From Palsa-360 sp963710315 (lineage in GTDB: Bacteria; Acidobacteriota; Terriglobia; Acidiferrales; UBA7541): a DNA stretch of 64,000 nt. Location: positions 682,001-746,000 of the forward strand of contig CAVPZW010000008.1 of the NCBI GenBank assembly GCA_963710315.1. The letters are read 5' to 3'. Below the pieces are notes generated by a model, which saw only the letters and a program-made list of their open reading frames with translations, was not told the origin of the DNA and made no database searches. Below are positions 1 to 11,600 of the stretch, piece after piece; within the stretch, counting starts at the first letter, position 1, and every line of letters starts with the position of its first letter. A program made the translations under genes and the position numbers.

Positions 1-722
1 GCTATCAATTTTTTACGGCAAACGCGCGCAACTGGTCCGCGGCTTTCTTGAGCAATCTCAAGCCCAACGACTGGGTGGCGCTGGAATCCTTCAACATGCG
101 CTCCAACGTGGAGGTGGATTTCACGCACAACCGGCAAGAAATCATGCAGGGGCTTTACTCCATGGTATACCCGCCGTTCAGCGAGTCGAATCTTTTCGAT
201 GCGCTCTCCGATGTGCTGGATCGCACCAAGGACGTCAAGGGCAAGAAAGCCGTACTCGTGCTTGCTTCCGGAATCGATACGTTCAGCAAACTGAATCTGG
301 ACGAAACGTTGAAGCGTATTCGGGAAACGGACGCCACGATTTTCACCGTCGGCGTTGGCGAGATGCTTTTTATGAACCAGGCCCCCGGTCGATTCGGCCA
401 ACAGTTGACCTACGTGCAGGCCCAGAATCAGCTCAAGACTTTTGCCGCCATGACCGGCGGCCGCTCCTGGCTGCCGCGCTTCGACGGTGAAATCCCCAGC
501 ATCATGCAGGAAGTAGCCTCCAGCCTGCGCAACCAGTACAGCATGGCCTACTCCCCCACCAATGAAGCGCTGGATGGCAAGTACCGCAAGATCAAAGTCG
601 ATCTCGTCGCGCCCGATGGCGGGCCGCTTACGGTGTTCAACGAAAAGGGAAAAAAGGTCAAGTTCCAGGTCTACGCACGCCAGGGCTATACGGCGCCGAA
701 AACGAGCGTGGAAGCCAACTAG
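1..722 (+). CDS. VWFA-related secreted protein, C-terminal part (5' partial)
   Basis: The reading frame is open from base 3 to the stop at 722 (239 residues), so the true start lies before the window. The visible part matches the second half of a von Willebrand A domain. It has a hydrophobic strand followed by SGIDTFSKL, then DATIFTVGVG, then a C-terminal region typical of the acidobacterial VWFA-related family. The metal-binding DxSxS loop would be upstream and is not visible. Family members are usually exported and of unknown function. A gene that begins the same kind of protein starts at 63399 at the other end of the window. The TTG at 48 is an internal codon, not a credible start. Confidence 0.8.
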   Translation, partial: YQFFTANARNWSAAFLSNLKPNDWVALESFNMRSNVEVDFTHNRQEIMQGLYSMVYPPFSESNLFDALSDVLDRTKDVKGKKAVLVLASGIDTFSKLNLDETLKRIRETDATIFTVGVGEMLFMNQAPGRFGQQLTYVQAQNQLKTFAAMTGGRSWLPRFDGEIPSIMQEVASSLRNQYSMAYSPTNEALDGKYRKIKVDLVAPDGGPLTVFNEKGKKVKFQVYARQGYTAPKTSVEAN

Positions 723-809
723 TAGCGTCGCCTTTGGAGTTGCAATGTTCCGGCAAACCTCCGCCTGTTGGCCCTGATGGCATTGATGAGAGCAATCGTG
801 TCACGCGAA

Positions 810-1952
810 ATGAATCGTTCGTCCCTGCGTTTCAAGTTTCTCTGGATTCTGCTGCTCCCGATCTTCTTATTATTTGCACTTGGAATCTACGCTCTCCGTT
901 ACGAGCTGCACAGCTCCGTTTTTCTGATGCAATTTCTCGATCCTCACGCATCAGGTCTTCTCGTGCGGCTTGAGGGTCATGAACTCGATGTGCAGGACAT
1001 CGCGCTTCCCACCACGCAAGGAACCGTACGCGCGCGGCTATACGTGCCACGCGGAGTTGCGCATCCGCCGGGCATGGTGCTCGTGCACGGAATTCATCAT
1101 TTGGGGATTGACGAGCCTCGCCTGGTGAATTTTGCGCGCGCGGCGGCCAGCGGCGGATATTCCGTGCTGACTCCGGAAATCGCGGCTCTCGTGGATTATC
1201 ACGTCGATGGCGCATCGATCGGTACCATCGGGGAATCCACCGGCTGGCTGCAACAGCGCCTTGGAACCGGCCCCGTGACCGTCGTCGGTGTGAGCTTCGC
1301 GGGCGGACTTTCACTATTGGCGGAGTGCGACCCGCGCTACGCCCCGCACATACGCGCCCTGGTATTGATGGGCGCATATGACAATCTCGCGCGGGTTGCA
1401 CGTTTTCTGGCCACCAGCCAGGCGGAATTCCCGGATGGCCATGCCGAGCCATACGCTGCGCACGATTATGGCGCGTCGGTCCTTGTCTATTCCCACTTGG
1501 AACAATTTTTTCCGGCAAGCGATCTGGCCGTGGCGCACGATGCCTTGCGCGATTGGCTCTGGGAGCGGCCGAACGATGCCCAGGCGCTTCTCCCGCGGCT
1601 GAGCCCTTCCGGCCGCGCCACCTTGGAAATTCTCATGGCGCGCCAGATCGGCCAACTGCGCCCGAAATTGTTGCAAGCGATTCAGGCGGACGATGCGCAA
1701 TTGTCCGCGCTTTCACCGGAGGGAAAACTCGCAGCGATTCGCGCGCCCGTCTTTGTTCTGCACGGAGTCACGGACGACATCATTCCCTCCACGGAAAGCC
1801 TCTGGCTGGAAAAGGAAATTCCCCGCGAGTATCTGCACGCTGCCCTCATTACCCCCGCGTTTTCGCATGTTGACCCGGACCAGCACGCCGTCTGGACCGC
1901 ACATCTTCGGCTGGTTGAATTTCTGGCAGGAGTCTTGCGCGCTGCGAATTGA
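810..1952 (+). CDS. Membrane-anchored or exported alpha/beta hydrolase
   Basis: About 380 residues from the ATG at 810. In-frame starts at 768, 777 and 786 also exist and the choice is uncertain. The N-terminus has basic residues followed by a strongly hydrophobic stretch (LWILLLPIFLLFALGIY), a signal anchor. The alpha/beta hydrolase signs are an HG oxyanion loop near residue 93, the nucleophile elbow GVSFAGG with Ser near 162, a late DD near 320 and a C-terminal His in FSHVDPD near 353. The substrate is unknown. It faces the next gene and is separated from it by a perfect hairpin. Confidence 0.75.
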   Translation: MNRSSLRFKFLWILLLPIFLLFALGIYALRYELHSSVFLMQFLDPHASGLLVRLEGHELDVQDIALPTTQGTVRARLYVPRGVAHPPGMVLVHGIHHLGIDEPRLVNFARAAASGGYSVLTPEIAALVDYHVDGASIGTIGESTGWLQQRLGTGPVTVVGVSFAGGLSLLAECDPRYAPHIRALVLMGAYDNLARVARFLATSQAEFPDGHAEPYAAHDYGASVLVYSHLEQFFPASDLAVAHDALRDWLWERPNDAQALLPRLSPSGRATLEILMARQIGQLRPKLLQAIQADDAQLSALSPEGKLAAIRAPVFVLHGVTDDIIPSTESLWLEKEIPREYLHAALITPAFSHVDPDQHAVWTAHLRLVEFLAGVLRAAN

Positions 1953-1981
1953 TCTGGATTACTCGCGGCTGATGCAGTTCA

Positions 1982-2020
1982 GATTTTGTGGCGCCGGAGT
2001 CTGGCCGGCGCCACAAAATC
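1982..2020. terminator. Perfect 16-bp hairpin between convergent genes
   Basis: Bases 1982-1997 are exactly complementary to 2005-2020 with a 7-base loop. The stem is GC-rich in its inner half and ends in an A/T run on both sides (TTTTG and CAAAA), so it can act as an intrinsic terminator in both directions. It lies 29 bases after the stop of the upstream hydrolase and 11 bases from the stop of the opposing one. The position and symmetry fit a shared bidirectional terminator. Confidence 0.75.
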
Positions 2021-2031
2021 CGCATTGCGCA

Positions 2032-3585
2032 TCAATGCGCTGGGCGCCGCTCGTAGAGCGCTGCTGCCGTCTTGAGCATTTCCTGGCGGTCGGAAGCAAG
2101 CACATAGCCCTGCGCAATCAGCCTATCCAGAGATTCCCCGTACAGTTTCAAATAATTGGCCTCGCTGCCATAACGCTTTGTGAGTTCCTCGGCGGAAAAC
2201 TGTTGCCATCCGCCCAAATTTCCGCACGTGGCTTCGATCGAACTGGTGGTCACAGGCGGCAGAGATGGAGGAACGGGACGGCCAACCGGGTGCTCCGCAT
2301 CCGGGAAGCGCACGCCGCCCATGGGCTGATCGTCCTCGTCGATCAAGGGCACAAAGAGGCGCACACCTGGAAGCGGGTTGAAGTTGGGCAGTCTCGATGG
2401 CGCGGGATCGGGATCCAGAGTAAACAGTTTCGTGGGCGGAAGCCCAGGGGCTTGGCGAGCGGATGGAACGCCGAGTTCATGCTCCAGCTCCAGCGTCACA
2501 GCGCGCAGGTAGGCGGAGTGCGGAATGGGATTGAGGTCGATCGCTACTCCGCCGTTGCAGCGGCCGGTGCGGGCGCTGCTGCCGCTCTGATCGATTGGGG
2601 CAGGGGCGTGAGCGCTCGGCCAGTCGTAGCGGCGCATGCGCGGTTTTTTGGTGTCGATGTCGGTCAGGCTGGCGCGCAGGCGATAGAAATCCGTGTAATT
2701 GGCGATGTCGATGTAAAAGGGATCGCTCAAGTGGCCGCTCAAGATCTGCGATGCGGCCAGAGGTTTTCCGTCCGGTACGAGGTAGGGAAATTGTTTCGAA
2801 TCTGCCGCGGCTGCAAGTTCGTTCAGCGCCAGCCAGTTGCCTGTGCCGTCAACTGCGATGGCTCCCTGGTAGACCGCGCTGCCATCGCCGGGATCGGCAT
2901 TGAAGCCCTCCGCCAGGAATGTGTCGATAAAGAAGCCGCTGAGGCTGACGCCGCCGAGAATGAGCGTATGGTAGGTTCCGACATCCATGGCCGGTTTTGC
3001 GTCCAGCTGCGAGCGTCCGGCCAACAGGCGGCCAAAGTCTCGCATGATGACTTCGCCCACGCCCTCCGCTTGCATCGGGACGCTCGCGCCGATTCCGGTT
3101 TGCCACTGCACACGCGCGTAAGAAGTCCCATGCTGGAAAAGAAAACCGTTTCCGGAATCTCCCCCGTTGGTCGTGGCCGAGGGTGGTCCCGTCATGGCAA
3201 TTTCGTGCAAGGCATTGAGGAAAACCGGACTGCCGCGATTTTCCGCTTCGACCACAATCACGGAATTTGTGCCCAGCTTTTCCGGTTCGACAATTTCAAA
3301 CTCGGATTCGTAAACGTAGTTGCCGGAGTCGTCGTGTTGCAGCTGATCGAAGCCTTGTACGGCGTCTCTTGGCGCAACTATTCCAAACGCGGTGCCCCAG
3401 ACTCTTCTGTAGGCCACTCCCGCAAACGTTCCCGCTGGCTGCGAGCCCGCGATGGCCAAACCCGTGATCCGCGACCCTTCCTTCGCGCCGTCAGCGCGTG
3501 CGTCGCGAGACGAAATGCCTAGAAGCATCGCGAAAACCACTAGTCCCGCCAAACGAATTCGCCTCAAGCGCGGAATGGATATCAA
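2032..3585 (-). CDS. Exported alpha/beta hydrolase-domain protein
   Basis: 517 residues from a TTG start at 3585, preceded by GGAGG five bases upstream. The signal peptide has basic residues (RLRRIR), a hydrophobic core and a cleavage region near DARAD. The remainder resembles the large alpha/beta hydrolase domain family of about 450-550 residues, often annotated simply as alpha/beta hydrolase domain-containing. A VSLSGF nucleophile elbow lies near residue 213 and a conserved IPHSAY histidine near 355. Its length is normal for that family. The substrate is unknown. Upstream bases 3586-3805 hold no other gene. Confidence 0.75.
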   Translation of the reverse strand: MISIPRLRRIRLAGLVVFAMLLGISSRDARADGAKEGSRITGLAIAGSQPAGTFAGVAYRRVWGTAFGIVAPRDAVQGFDQLQHDDSGNYVYESEFEIVEPEKLGTNSVIVVEAENRGSPVFLNALHEIAMTGPPSATTNGGDSGNGFLFQHGTSYARVQWQTGIGASVPMQAEGVGEVIMRDFGRLLAGRSQLDAKPAMDVGTYHTLILGGVSLSGFFIDTFLAEGFNADPGDGSAVYQGAIAVDGTGNWLALNELAAAADSKQFPYLVPDGKPLAASQILSGHLSDPFYIDIANYTDFYRLRASLTDIDTKKPRMRRYDWPSAHAPAPIDQSGSSARTGRCNGGVAIDLNPIPHSAYLRAVTLELEHELGVPSARQAPGLPPTKLFTLDPDPAPSRLPNFNPLPGVRLFVPLIDEDDQPMGGVRFPDAEHPVGRPVPPSLPPVTTSSIEATCGNLGGWQQFSAEELTKRYGSEANYLKLYGESLDRLIAQGYVLASDRQEMLKTAAALYERRPAH

Positions 3586-3805
3586 ACGTTCCTCCGAATT
3601 CCTGGATAGGCAAAATGTCTTGCCAAAAGAAAATTCAGTTTATACCAACTTGTATCTTGGGTGCGCGGAGACAATGCAGGGATGGCAGATGTTTTAATTT
3701 TAGCATCCCTGGAATGTGTTCGATTTGCTCTCACCCGGCAACCCCGTTACAATAAAGGTTCACTCCGCATCTGATCAATCCGTCCCGTTTATCGAGAAAG
3801 GCAAC

Positions 3806-4262
3806 ATGGCTTCCAGAACCGTTTGGCATTTTGCGTATGGCAGTAATATGAATCGCGCTCAGATGCTTTCCCGCGCCGGGAAAATTTTGGAAGAGCACAA
3901 CGCGTCCCTGCCGAATTACGAAGTTCGCTTCAACAAGAAAGTTCGCGGCGGCACTGCGGGCGCCAATATTCAGCTGGCCTCCGGGAAAAACCGTGCACGG
4001 CGTGCTGTACAAGATCGAAGAAAGCGCGCTGCGAAGGCTGGATCGCTACGAAGGCGTCCCCGAGCACTACCGGCGCATCGAAGTGCAGGTGACGCCCGAG
4101 GGCGGGCAGCCCGTTGCGGCGCAGATCTACATTGCGTCGAAAATCGAAAAGGGCTTGCGCCCGTCGGCGCATTATTTGCAAGCGATGCTGGACGGCGCGG
4201 GCGAACACAACTTGCCGGCATCGTACATTGGAGAGATCAAAACGGCAGCCGGCGCGGCCTGA
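3806..4262 (+). CDS. Gamma-glutamylcyclotransferase-like protein (one frameshift)
   Basis: Starts at ATG 3806 after AAAGG. The N-terminus has the GGCT signature FAYGSNM. The frame runs to QLASGK near 3983 and then continues, one base shifted, as VHGVLYKIEESALRRLDRYEG to the stop at 4262. Removing one A from the run of five at about 3983 restores a single 151-residue protein, so an insertion in a homopolymer is the likely cause. GGCT-fold enzymes release 5-oxoproline from gamma-glutamyl peptides, and the catalytic Glu lies in the EG-containing region after the shift. It is either a sequencing error or a young pseudogene; I favour error. Confidence 0.65.
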
Positions 4263-4320
4263 TCGCTGCGACTGTGCGGTTTTTTCGGTTGCGGAAGAGT
4301 TTCCGGTCCAGGGAGGGACC

Positions 4321-6124
<1,804 letters not shown>

Positions 6125-6363
6125 GCCGGTCGTGCAGTTGGCATGATTCGTGACAAATGCGTTCGCCCTCCGGCTTCGAGCAGGGAGGGCGAGCGGCAAA
6201 TGCAAAAAAGTGTTCTCAAATCCCATAAAATTGCTCTAAAAGCCCGTACCAGTACGTCTATGCGTTAAGTCCCTCGTCCATCCCCACCCGCGTACCATAT
6301 GAAAAGGAATGGCTTACGTTTTAAGCTGCGGTTGTCTCTTCTGGGCGGCCAATTGCATCTATT

Positions 6364-6687
6364 GTGGGTGACGACAAAAAAAAGGGGGCCTCAGTGAAGG
6401 TCAGTAAGATTCTTAGCGAGCGAAAGGCTCGCAAGTGGATGTGGATCGCTTTGGGCGTTTTTGCCGCCCTGCAGATTTATTTTGTGCGCGAATTGCTTGC
6501 CGCGCTCATGCTGTTTACCGGCATCTTTATTGTTTGCGCTGTCATAGCGTTGATCTTGTATCTGGTGGACCGGGCCAGCCGCTGGGGACTCGGCGTGGCG
6601 GGCGTTCAGGCCAAGCGGGCCTTGACCGTAGCCGAGGAGATTAGTAAAAAGCAGCTCCGCCGTCCACGTTCAGAGCCTGCCCAGTAA
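6364..6687 (+). CDS. Small protein with two membrane segments, unknown function
   Basis: 107 residues from a GTG start. The N-terminus is Lys-rich (KKKG, ILSERKARK), followed by two closely spaced hydrophobic segments at roughly residues 28-43 and 46-66, then an amphipathic C-terminal tail rich in Lys/Arg. This hairpin topology puts both ends in the cytoplasm. I do not recognise the family. The last 47 bases overlap the 3' end of the SDR gene on the other strand. Bases 6125-6363 upstream are intergenic. Confidence 0.55.
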   Translation: MGDDKKKGASVKVSKILSERKARKWMWIALGVFAALQIYFVRELLAALMLFTGIFIVCAVIALILYLVDRASRWGLGVAGVQAKRALTVAEEISKKQLRRPRSEPAQ

Positions 6688-7423
6688 TCGCGCTGGCCGC
6701 GTCCGAGCAAAGGAAGAGCGCCGCAGCGGCAATTTCATTGGCAGTCTGGCCTCGCCCCTGGAGGATGGTATTCAGGAAGCCCTTGAGCTGATCTTCCTTG
6801 GAAACTCCCAGCCGTTCCGCCAGCGTTTCGCCTAAATCCTTCGACATCTTGGTTTCCGTGACCGGGCCGGGGCAGATTGCGTTCACGCGCACGCCCTTGC
6901 GGGCCGCCTCGGCGGCCACCACGCGCGTCATGCCCAGCATGCCCGCCTTGGCTGAGGCATAGGGCGATCCCCATCCAAAAGCCGACTTTGCCGACAGGCT
7001 CGAAATGTTCAGAATTGCCCCTGAGCCGCGCGCGTACATTCCCGGCAGCACGAGGCGCGTCAGCAGGTAGCTGCCGCGCAAGTGCACGGCGACCACGCGG
7101 TCCCACTCCGCGGGCGTGATCTCCTCGATGGGCTTCACGGGGCCGTACTCTCCGGCGTTGTTTACAAGGACATCGATCTTTCCAAATTGAGCGGCGGCTT
7201 CCTGCATCAGGCGCTGGCATTGTTTTTCGTCCGCCACGTCCGCAGCCACGGCCAGCGCGCGCCCGCCTGCATCGCGAACTTCCCGCGCCACTGCTTCGAT
7301 TTCCGATACGGTTCGCGCTGCGACCACCACAGCAGCGCCTTCCCCCGCGAATTTCAGGGCAATGGCGCGGCCAATCCCGCGCCCGCCACCCGTAATAACC
7401 GCGACTTTGTCAGCAAGCAACAT
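6641..7423 (-). CDS. SDR-family NAD(P)-dependent oxidoreductase
   Basis: 260 residues from ATG 7423, chosen because GGAGG lies just upstream and the Rossmann fold begins at once; the frame is open further upstream to 7504. The cofactor motif TGGGRGIG is at residues 11-18, NNAG at 88-91, catalytic Ser near 141-142, Tyr155 and Lys159 in YASAK. The end has the usual TGQALNVDGG. The pattern is that of classical FabG-like short-chain reductases. The substrate is not predictable from context. It lies 105 bases downstream of TonB receptor 1 on the same strand. Confidence 0.85.
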   Translation of the reverse strand: MLLADKVAVITGGGRGIGRAIALKFAGEGAAVVVAARTVSEIEAVAREVRDAGGRALAVAADVADEKQCQRLMQEAAAQFGKIDVLVNNAGEYGPVKPIEEITPAEWDRVVAVHLRGSYLLTRLVLPGMYARGSGAILNISSLSAKSAFGWGSPYASAKAGMLGMTRVVAAEAARKGVRVNAICPGPVTETKMSKDLGETLAERLGVSKEDQLKGFLNTILQGRGQTANEIAAAALFLCSDAASAITGQALNVDGGAAFY

Positions 7424-7527
7424 ACACGCCTCCAAAAGGATTGCGCAGCATAACACTTGCGCCGCGCGCAGCCAAAACAGGTGCGCGGTAGCTCCGGCTT
7501 CCATAATCTTTTCAGCAATGTTTTAGC

Positions 7528-10500
7528 TCAGAAAATTATCTTGGACACGATCTGAAGCAGCCGTGGAGCGGCGGCGCTGACGATTTTGCCAAAGTTCCCG
7601 CTGTCAATGTTACCCTGCACGGCTGAAGGACCGTAAAACTGTGCGTGGTTGAAGGCGTTAAATGCCTCCACGCGGAATTCGAAGGATTTCGACTCCGTAA
7701 GCTTCAAGTTCTTCTGCAACGTTAAATCGAAATTGTTGATTCCTGGCCCAGAGAAGGGCCGACGGCCGCTGTTGCCTATCGTGTTAGCTATCGTGTTCCC
7801 GGCCGCCCGGTCGTCGGCTGGCGACGTGAAGGCCGAGGGGTTGAAATACGCTTTTCCATTGCGCGGGTTGGAATTCAGATTGAGAGGTTCGCCAGTGTAA
7901 GTAAGCTCATCGAGGCCCGTGGCGTTGATGCCGTTCCCCTCCGACCCAATTAGGGAATCGTCGATAGGATTGATTAACGTCACCGGGAAACCGCTGCTGA
8001 AACGAGTGATTCCAGAGACCGACCAACCTTCCGTCCAGCGGTTGGAGCCGCGAAAGAGGCGCTCGAAGGGAACCTTGTAGGTATAGCTGGCGACAAAGTT
8101 TTGCCTCATATCGAAGGAGGAGAGTCCCCGAAGGAGGGTTGGATCGAATGGGTCGGCCTGGTCACCGAAGTTCGAACCATCGTCAATGGATTTGCTGTAG
8201 GTATAGCTGGCAAACAATTCTACTCGCTTGCTGGTGTGGTGCAGGCTAACTTCCAGTGCGTTGTAAGTGGAATTGCCCATGCTCGCCTGGTAGCTCACGT
8301 CGCCGAAATTAGAACCCAAAGGTCCCCGCGTTCTATAAGTGTTCTCACCCCCGGGACCGCACCCGGGTATGCTCAGGCACAGGGCGGGATTGCCGGGATT
8401 TGCCGGCTCAAGCACGAGAAGATGATGGCCCTCGTTTCCCACGTAAGTTACGTTGAGCAGGTTACTGGTTCCAATCTGCCGCTGCAGAGACAGCATAAAT
8501 TCCTCTGTGTAGGGGATAACATTGGTGGTCTTATAGCCGGGTATCGTGCTGATCGGTTCGAATTGGGAGAAGTTGAGGCTGGAGTCCGGGTTGCTTGGCG
8601 ATACGTTTGTCGGCGCGAGTTGCACTGGAAAACGTTGGCCTTCCGGGTGGCCGGTGATGTCCACAAACGGAGTAGCAAGGAGAGGATTGTAACCCGTGTA
8701 GGTGAATCCATAAGGGGCATTGTCGCTGACCAATCCCAGGGTTTCTCCCGGAATCGCCACATAAAACATGCCGAACCCGGCCCTGACGCTAGTTTTACCG
8801 GGATCCCCTAAGACTTTGCCGAGAAGTGAATCCCCTCGCGCATGGGGCGAGTAAGCCAAACCGAGGCGTGGGGCGAAGTCCTTGTTTCCCGGGCGGGCCA
8901 AAGTACGCGAGACTGCCGGATCCCCGGGATAAACGATGCCCGCAGGCGCCGACGGGAAAACCACGGACTGTTCGCCGGGTATGAACGTCATGGCATTATT
9001 GTATTTCTCGTACCAAGGCTCGATCCGGTCCCATCGCAGGCCGTAATTCAGCGTGAGGCTGTGGGTAACGCGCCAACTGTCTTGACCGAAGATGCCCACA
9101 TACTTGGCGCGGCCATAGAACGCTCTAAGCTGGTTCTGAGTGTAGATGCTCGAGACGCCAATCAGGAAATCGGCGAAGTCGAGGCCGGTCTCCTGACCCG
9201 TGATGTCGAAGCTGCCATTCAGATCGGCGAAGGGATACGTATTGATCTGGTCGTATTCCAACTGGGCCCCGGCTTTGATCGAGTGCGTTCCCACTATTTT
9301 GGAAAAACCGTCGTTCAAGCCGAAGTCATTGTTAATCTGATGGAACTCCTGGGGAACGGACCCGATTGAGAAGCTATTGAAGATCATGCTTTCTACACCC
9401 TGATTAGGCGCCAGAGGAACAATACCTGTAAAACCCTGTGAGGCAAGGCTGACGCCCAAGCCGCCAACTGGTTTTCCCAGATCGTTCGAGTCGCGTGTGT
9501 AGGTAATATGAAATTCATTGAGGGCAATGCTTCCAAACGTATTGGTGTCGCCCAAATCGTACAACTGCGCGCGGCCCGTGTTCAGACCGTTGAATCCAGG
9601 CACGCTGGCGCCCGCCTGACCGGTTGGATAAGGGTTATTCAGAGAGTAATCATCGAAGGAATAGTAGCCGAATATCGCGCCCCATCGCGTGTTGGCATCG
9701 ACACGCTCGCCAATCTTGTCATCGCGAAGAATTTGGTCGTACGCTGATGTTGAGAAGTTATTTCCCTCCCCAGGGTTCGGCAGCGGGATGTATTTCAATA
9801 ACGCTAACGCTGGAGCTGACCAGGCTCTCTGCGGGATTACCGCGCCCGGAAAAACGCAATTTGCCGACGATGTGCAGCTGGAGGGATAGGTATGAGTCGG
9901 ATTACCGGGCAATGGGTCGAGCTCCCCTTGATAGAAATAGTAGGGTTCACCTCCGGAAACCGGATAGCCTAGTTTTTGCGTAAGCTGAGCCGCGATGGAG
10001 GAGTCGGAGTCAGTCCCTACGTACGGACTTGAGTCCAGGCTCACCATTCCGGTCAGCGGGCTCGTTCCGTCGGGGTTTAGGAAGTCGCCCATGCGCTCTT
10101 GCAATGAGGGTACAGCTATATTCCCGGTGTCCGTCCCTTCAATCTGCCGGGTGCCTTGATAATCCGAGAAGAAAAAGATTTTATTCCGCACGATGGAACC
10201 GCCGGCGGTTGCCCCGAACTGGTTTTGAATGTAAGTGGCGCGAGTGGGAGAAAAAGGATTGCGCGCGTCGAGATCGGTGTTTCGCAGGAATTCGAAGGCA
10301 TCCCCATGCAACTGATTGGTCCCGGATTTCGTAACGACGTTGATCTGGCCTCCGGAATATTTCCCAAACTCGGCGTCAAAGTTGTCGGACAAGATTCGAA
10401 ATTCGGCGATCGAATCCAGATTGGGAATGATGGCGGCGGCCATGCTGCCGGTCTCCTCGGCATCGGCGCCATTGACCAGATAGCCATTGGCGGACTCCCT

Positions 10501-11142
10501 TTGGCCGTTGATGGAAATTGCCCCTGCGTTCAAATCGCCGGAAGGAGAAAACACGGTCTGGCCTAGCCCTACAACCGCCGCTGATGTGATCGTCGTCAGG
10601 GGCATTACGCCGGGCTGAAGCGCAAGCAGGTCGGTATAGCTGCGTCCGTTGAGCGGCAGGGCCGCCACGCTGGTAGCTGCAATGATATTTCCCAATTGAG
10701 TACTCGCAGTCTCAACCTGCATCGCCGATTCCCTCACAGTCACGATTTCCAAGTTTTCGCCCAATTCGAGCATCGCATCTACAAAAAGGGCGCTATTGAC
10801 GTCAACCGTAATGTTTGCACGCCGATAAGATTTGAAGCCGCCGACAGTGATATCGACATCGTAGTGGCCGACGGGCAGGCTGGGGAAGGAGTATGCTCCG
10901 GCATCGTTTGTCTTTACCACTTGCATGGTGCCAGTGTCCGTATTGGTTGCGATTACCGTGGCATTCGGGATCACCGCGCCGCTGGGGTCTTTAACGGTTC
11001 CCGAAATGCTGCCCCCGACGGCTGCGCGAACCAATCGGGGAAGCCCAACGAGCAGGATCAAAACCAGCAGTAAGAGAACGGATCGCGGGGTCCCTGTTAG
11101 CATTTCCAGATCTCTCTTACTCGGGAATTGCATTTCTCCCAT
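7528..11142 (-). CDS. TonB-dependent receptor, Oar-like, with carboxypeptidase-regulatory domain (receptor 1)
   Basis: 1204 residues from ATG 11142, chosen over GTG 11163 because GAGGAG precedes it at good spacing. After a signal sequence (LLLLVLILLVGLP) comes a carboxypeptidase-regulatory-like Ig fold (SISGTVKDPSGAVIPNATV). The plug follows, with LPLNGRSYTDLLALQPGV and SGGQINVVTKSGTNQLHG, then a long outer-membrane beta-barrel that ends in a terminal aromatic (Phe). Such receptors are numerous in Acidobacteriota and are thought to import large substrates or act in adhesion; the ligand is unknown. The frame is intact over its full length. Confidence 0.9.
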   Translation of the reverse strand: MGEMQFPSKRDLEMLTGTPRSVLLLLVLILLVGLPRLVRAAVGGSISGTVKDPSGAVIPNATVIATNTDTGTMQVVKTNDAGAYSFPSLPVGHYDVDITVGGFKSYRRANITVDVNSALFVDAMLELGENLEIVTVRESAMQVETASTQLGNIIAATSVAALPLNGRSYTDLLALQPGVMPLTTITSAAVVGLGQTVFSPSGDLNAGAISINGQRESANGYLVNGADAEETGSMAAAIIPNLDSIAEFRILSDNFDAEFGKYSGGQINVVTKSGTNQLHGDAFEFLRNTDLDARNPFSPTRATYIQNQFGATAGGSIVRNKIFFFSDYQGTRQIEGTDTGNIAVPSLQERMGDFLNPDGTSPLTGMVSLDSSPYVGTDSDSSIAAQLTQKLGYPVSGGEPYYFYQGELDPLPGNPTHTYPSSCTSSANCVFPGAVIPQRAWSAPALALLKYIPLPNPGEGNNFSTSAYDQILRDDKIGERVDANTRWGAIFGYYSFDDYSLNNPYPTGQAGASVPGFNGLNTGRAQLYDLGDTNTFGSIALNEFHITYTRDSNDLGKPVGGLGVSLASQGFTGIVPLAPNQGVESMIFNSFSIGSVPQEFHQINNDFGLNDGFSKIVGTHSIKAGAQLEYDQINTYPFADLNGSFDITGQETGLDFADFLIGVSSIYTQNQLRAFYGRAKYVGIFGQDSWRVTHSLTLNYGLRWDRIEPWYEKYNNAMTFIPGEQSVVFPSAPAGIVYPGDPAVSRTLARPGNKDFAPRLGLAYSPHARGDSLLGKVLGDPGKTSVRAGFGMFYVAIPGETLGLVSDNAPYGFTYTGYNPLLATPFVDITGHPEGQRFPVQLAPTNVSPSNPDSSLNFSQFEPISTIPGYKTTNVIPYTEEFMLSLQRQIGTSNLLNVTYVGNEGHHLLVLEPANPGNPALCLSIPGCGPGGENTYRTRGPLGSNFGDVSYQASMGNSTYNALEVSLHHTSKRVELFASYTYSKSIDDGSNFGDQADPFDPTLLRGLSSFDMRQNFVASYTYKVPFERLFRGSNRWTEGWSVSGITRFSSGFPVTLINPIDDSLIGSEGNGINATGLDELTYTGEPLNLNSNPRNGKAYFNPSAFTSPADDRAAGNTIANTIGNSGRRPFSGPGINNFDLTLQKNLKLTESKSFEFRVEAFNAFNHAQFYGPSAVQGNIDSGNFGKIVSAAAPRLLQIVSKIIF

Positions 11143-11600
11143 TTTGAAAACTCCTCGGCGCACATACCTTCCCGAAATTCCCCGCGCTTGATGTGCCCTT
11201 CGCCAAAGAGTTGCCCCTGGTAGCCGCCTCTTTGTATTGCGTTATTACGTTACCGTTGCCATAAATCGTAGTGTTGAGCAATCCCACCCTCTAAACCGGG
11301 ATTTCCGATTTCGCTCAATTTCTCGCATATTGTAGCCCTCTCGTGTCCCCTCTCCACAAAACATTTCGCAGCAGAGTAGGCTCGTCCGACATCGGCGGAG
11401 TCCCTACGGCTTGTTCTTGCACGTCTCACAGGTCCCGCTTGCTGTCGCGTGATCGATTTCTCAGACACCGCTCCGCCCCGGCACCCTTAGCTGCACATTC
11501 CTTTGGGAGTGGCGTGGGTGGCGTCCACGACCACTGCTCAACGGCTTTGAATAGTCACGTATTGTGACTGTGCGTGCCCCTATGGTGGTACCATTCGCCC
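11143..11600. other. Intergenic region between divergent genes
   Basis: About 460 bases between the start of TonB receptor 1 (leftward) and the secreted protein at 11601 (rightward). It must hold promoters for both directions. I see no convincing -35/-10 pair, repeat or RNA gene in it. Confidence 0.4.

Noticed and set aside
1693..3522. 609-residue open frame on the + strand
   Set aside because: It runs antisense through the exported hydrolase at 2032-3585, which has a signal peptide and motifs. The + strand product is Arg-rich with no family features.
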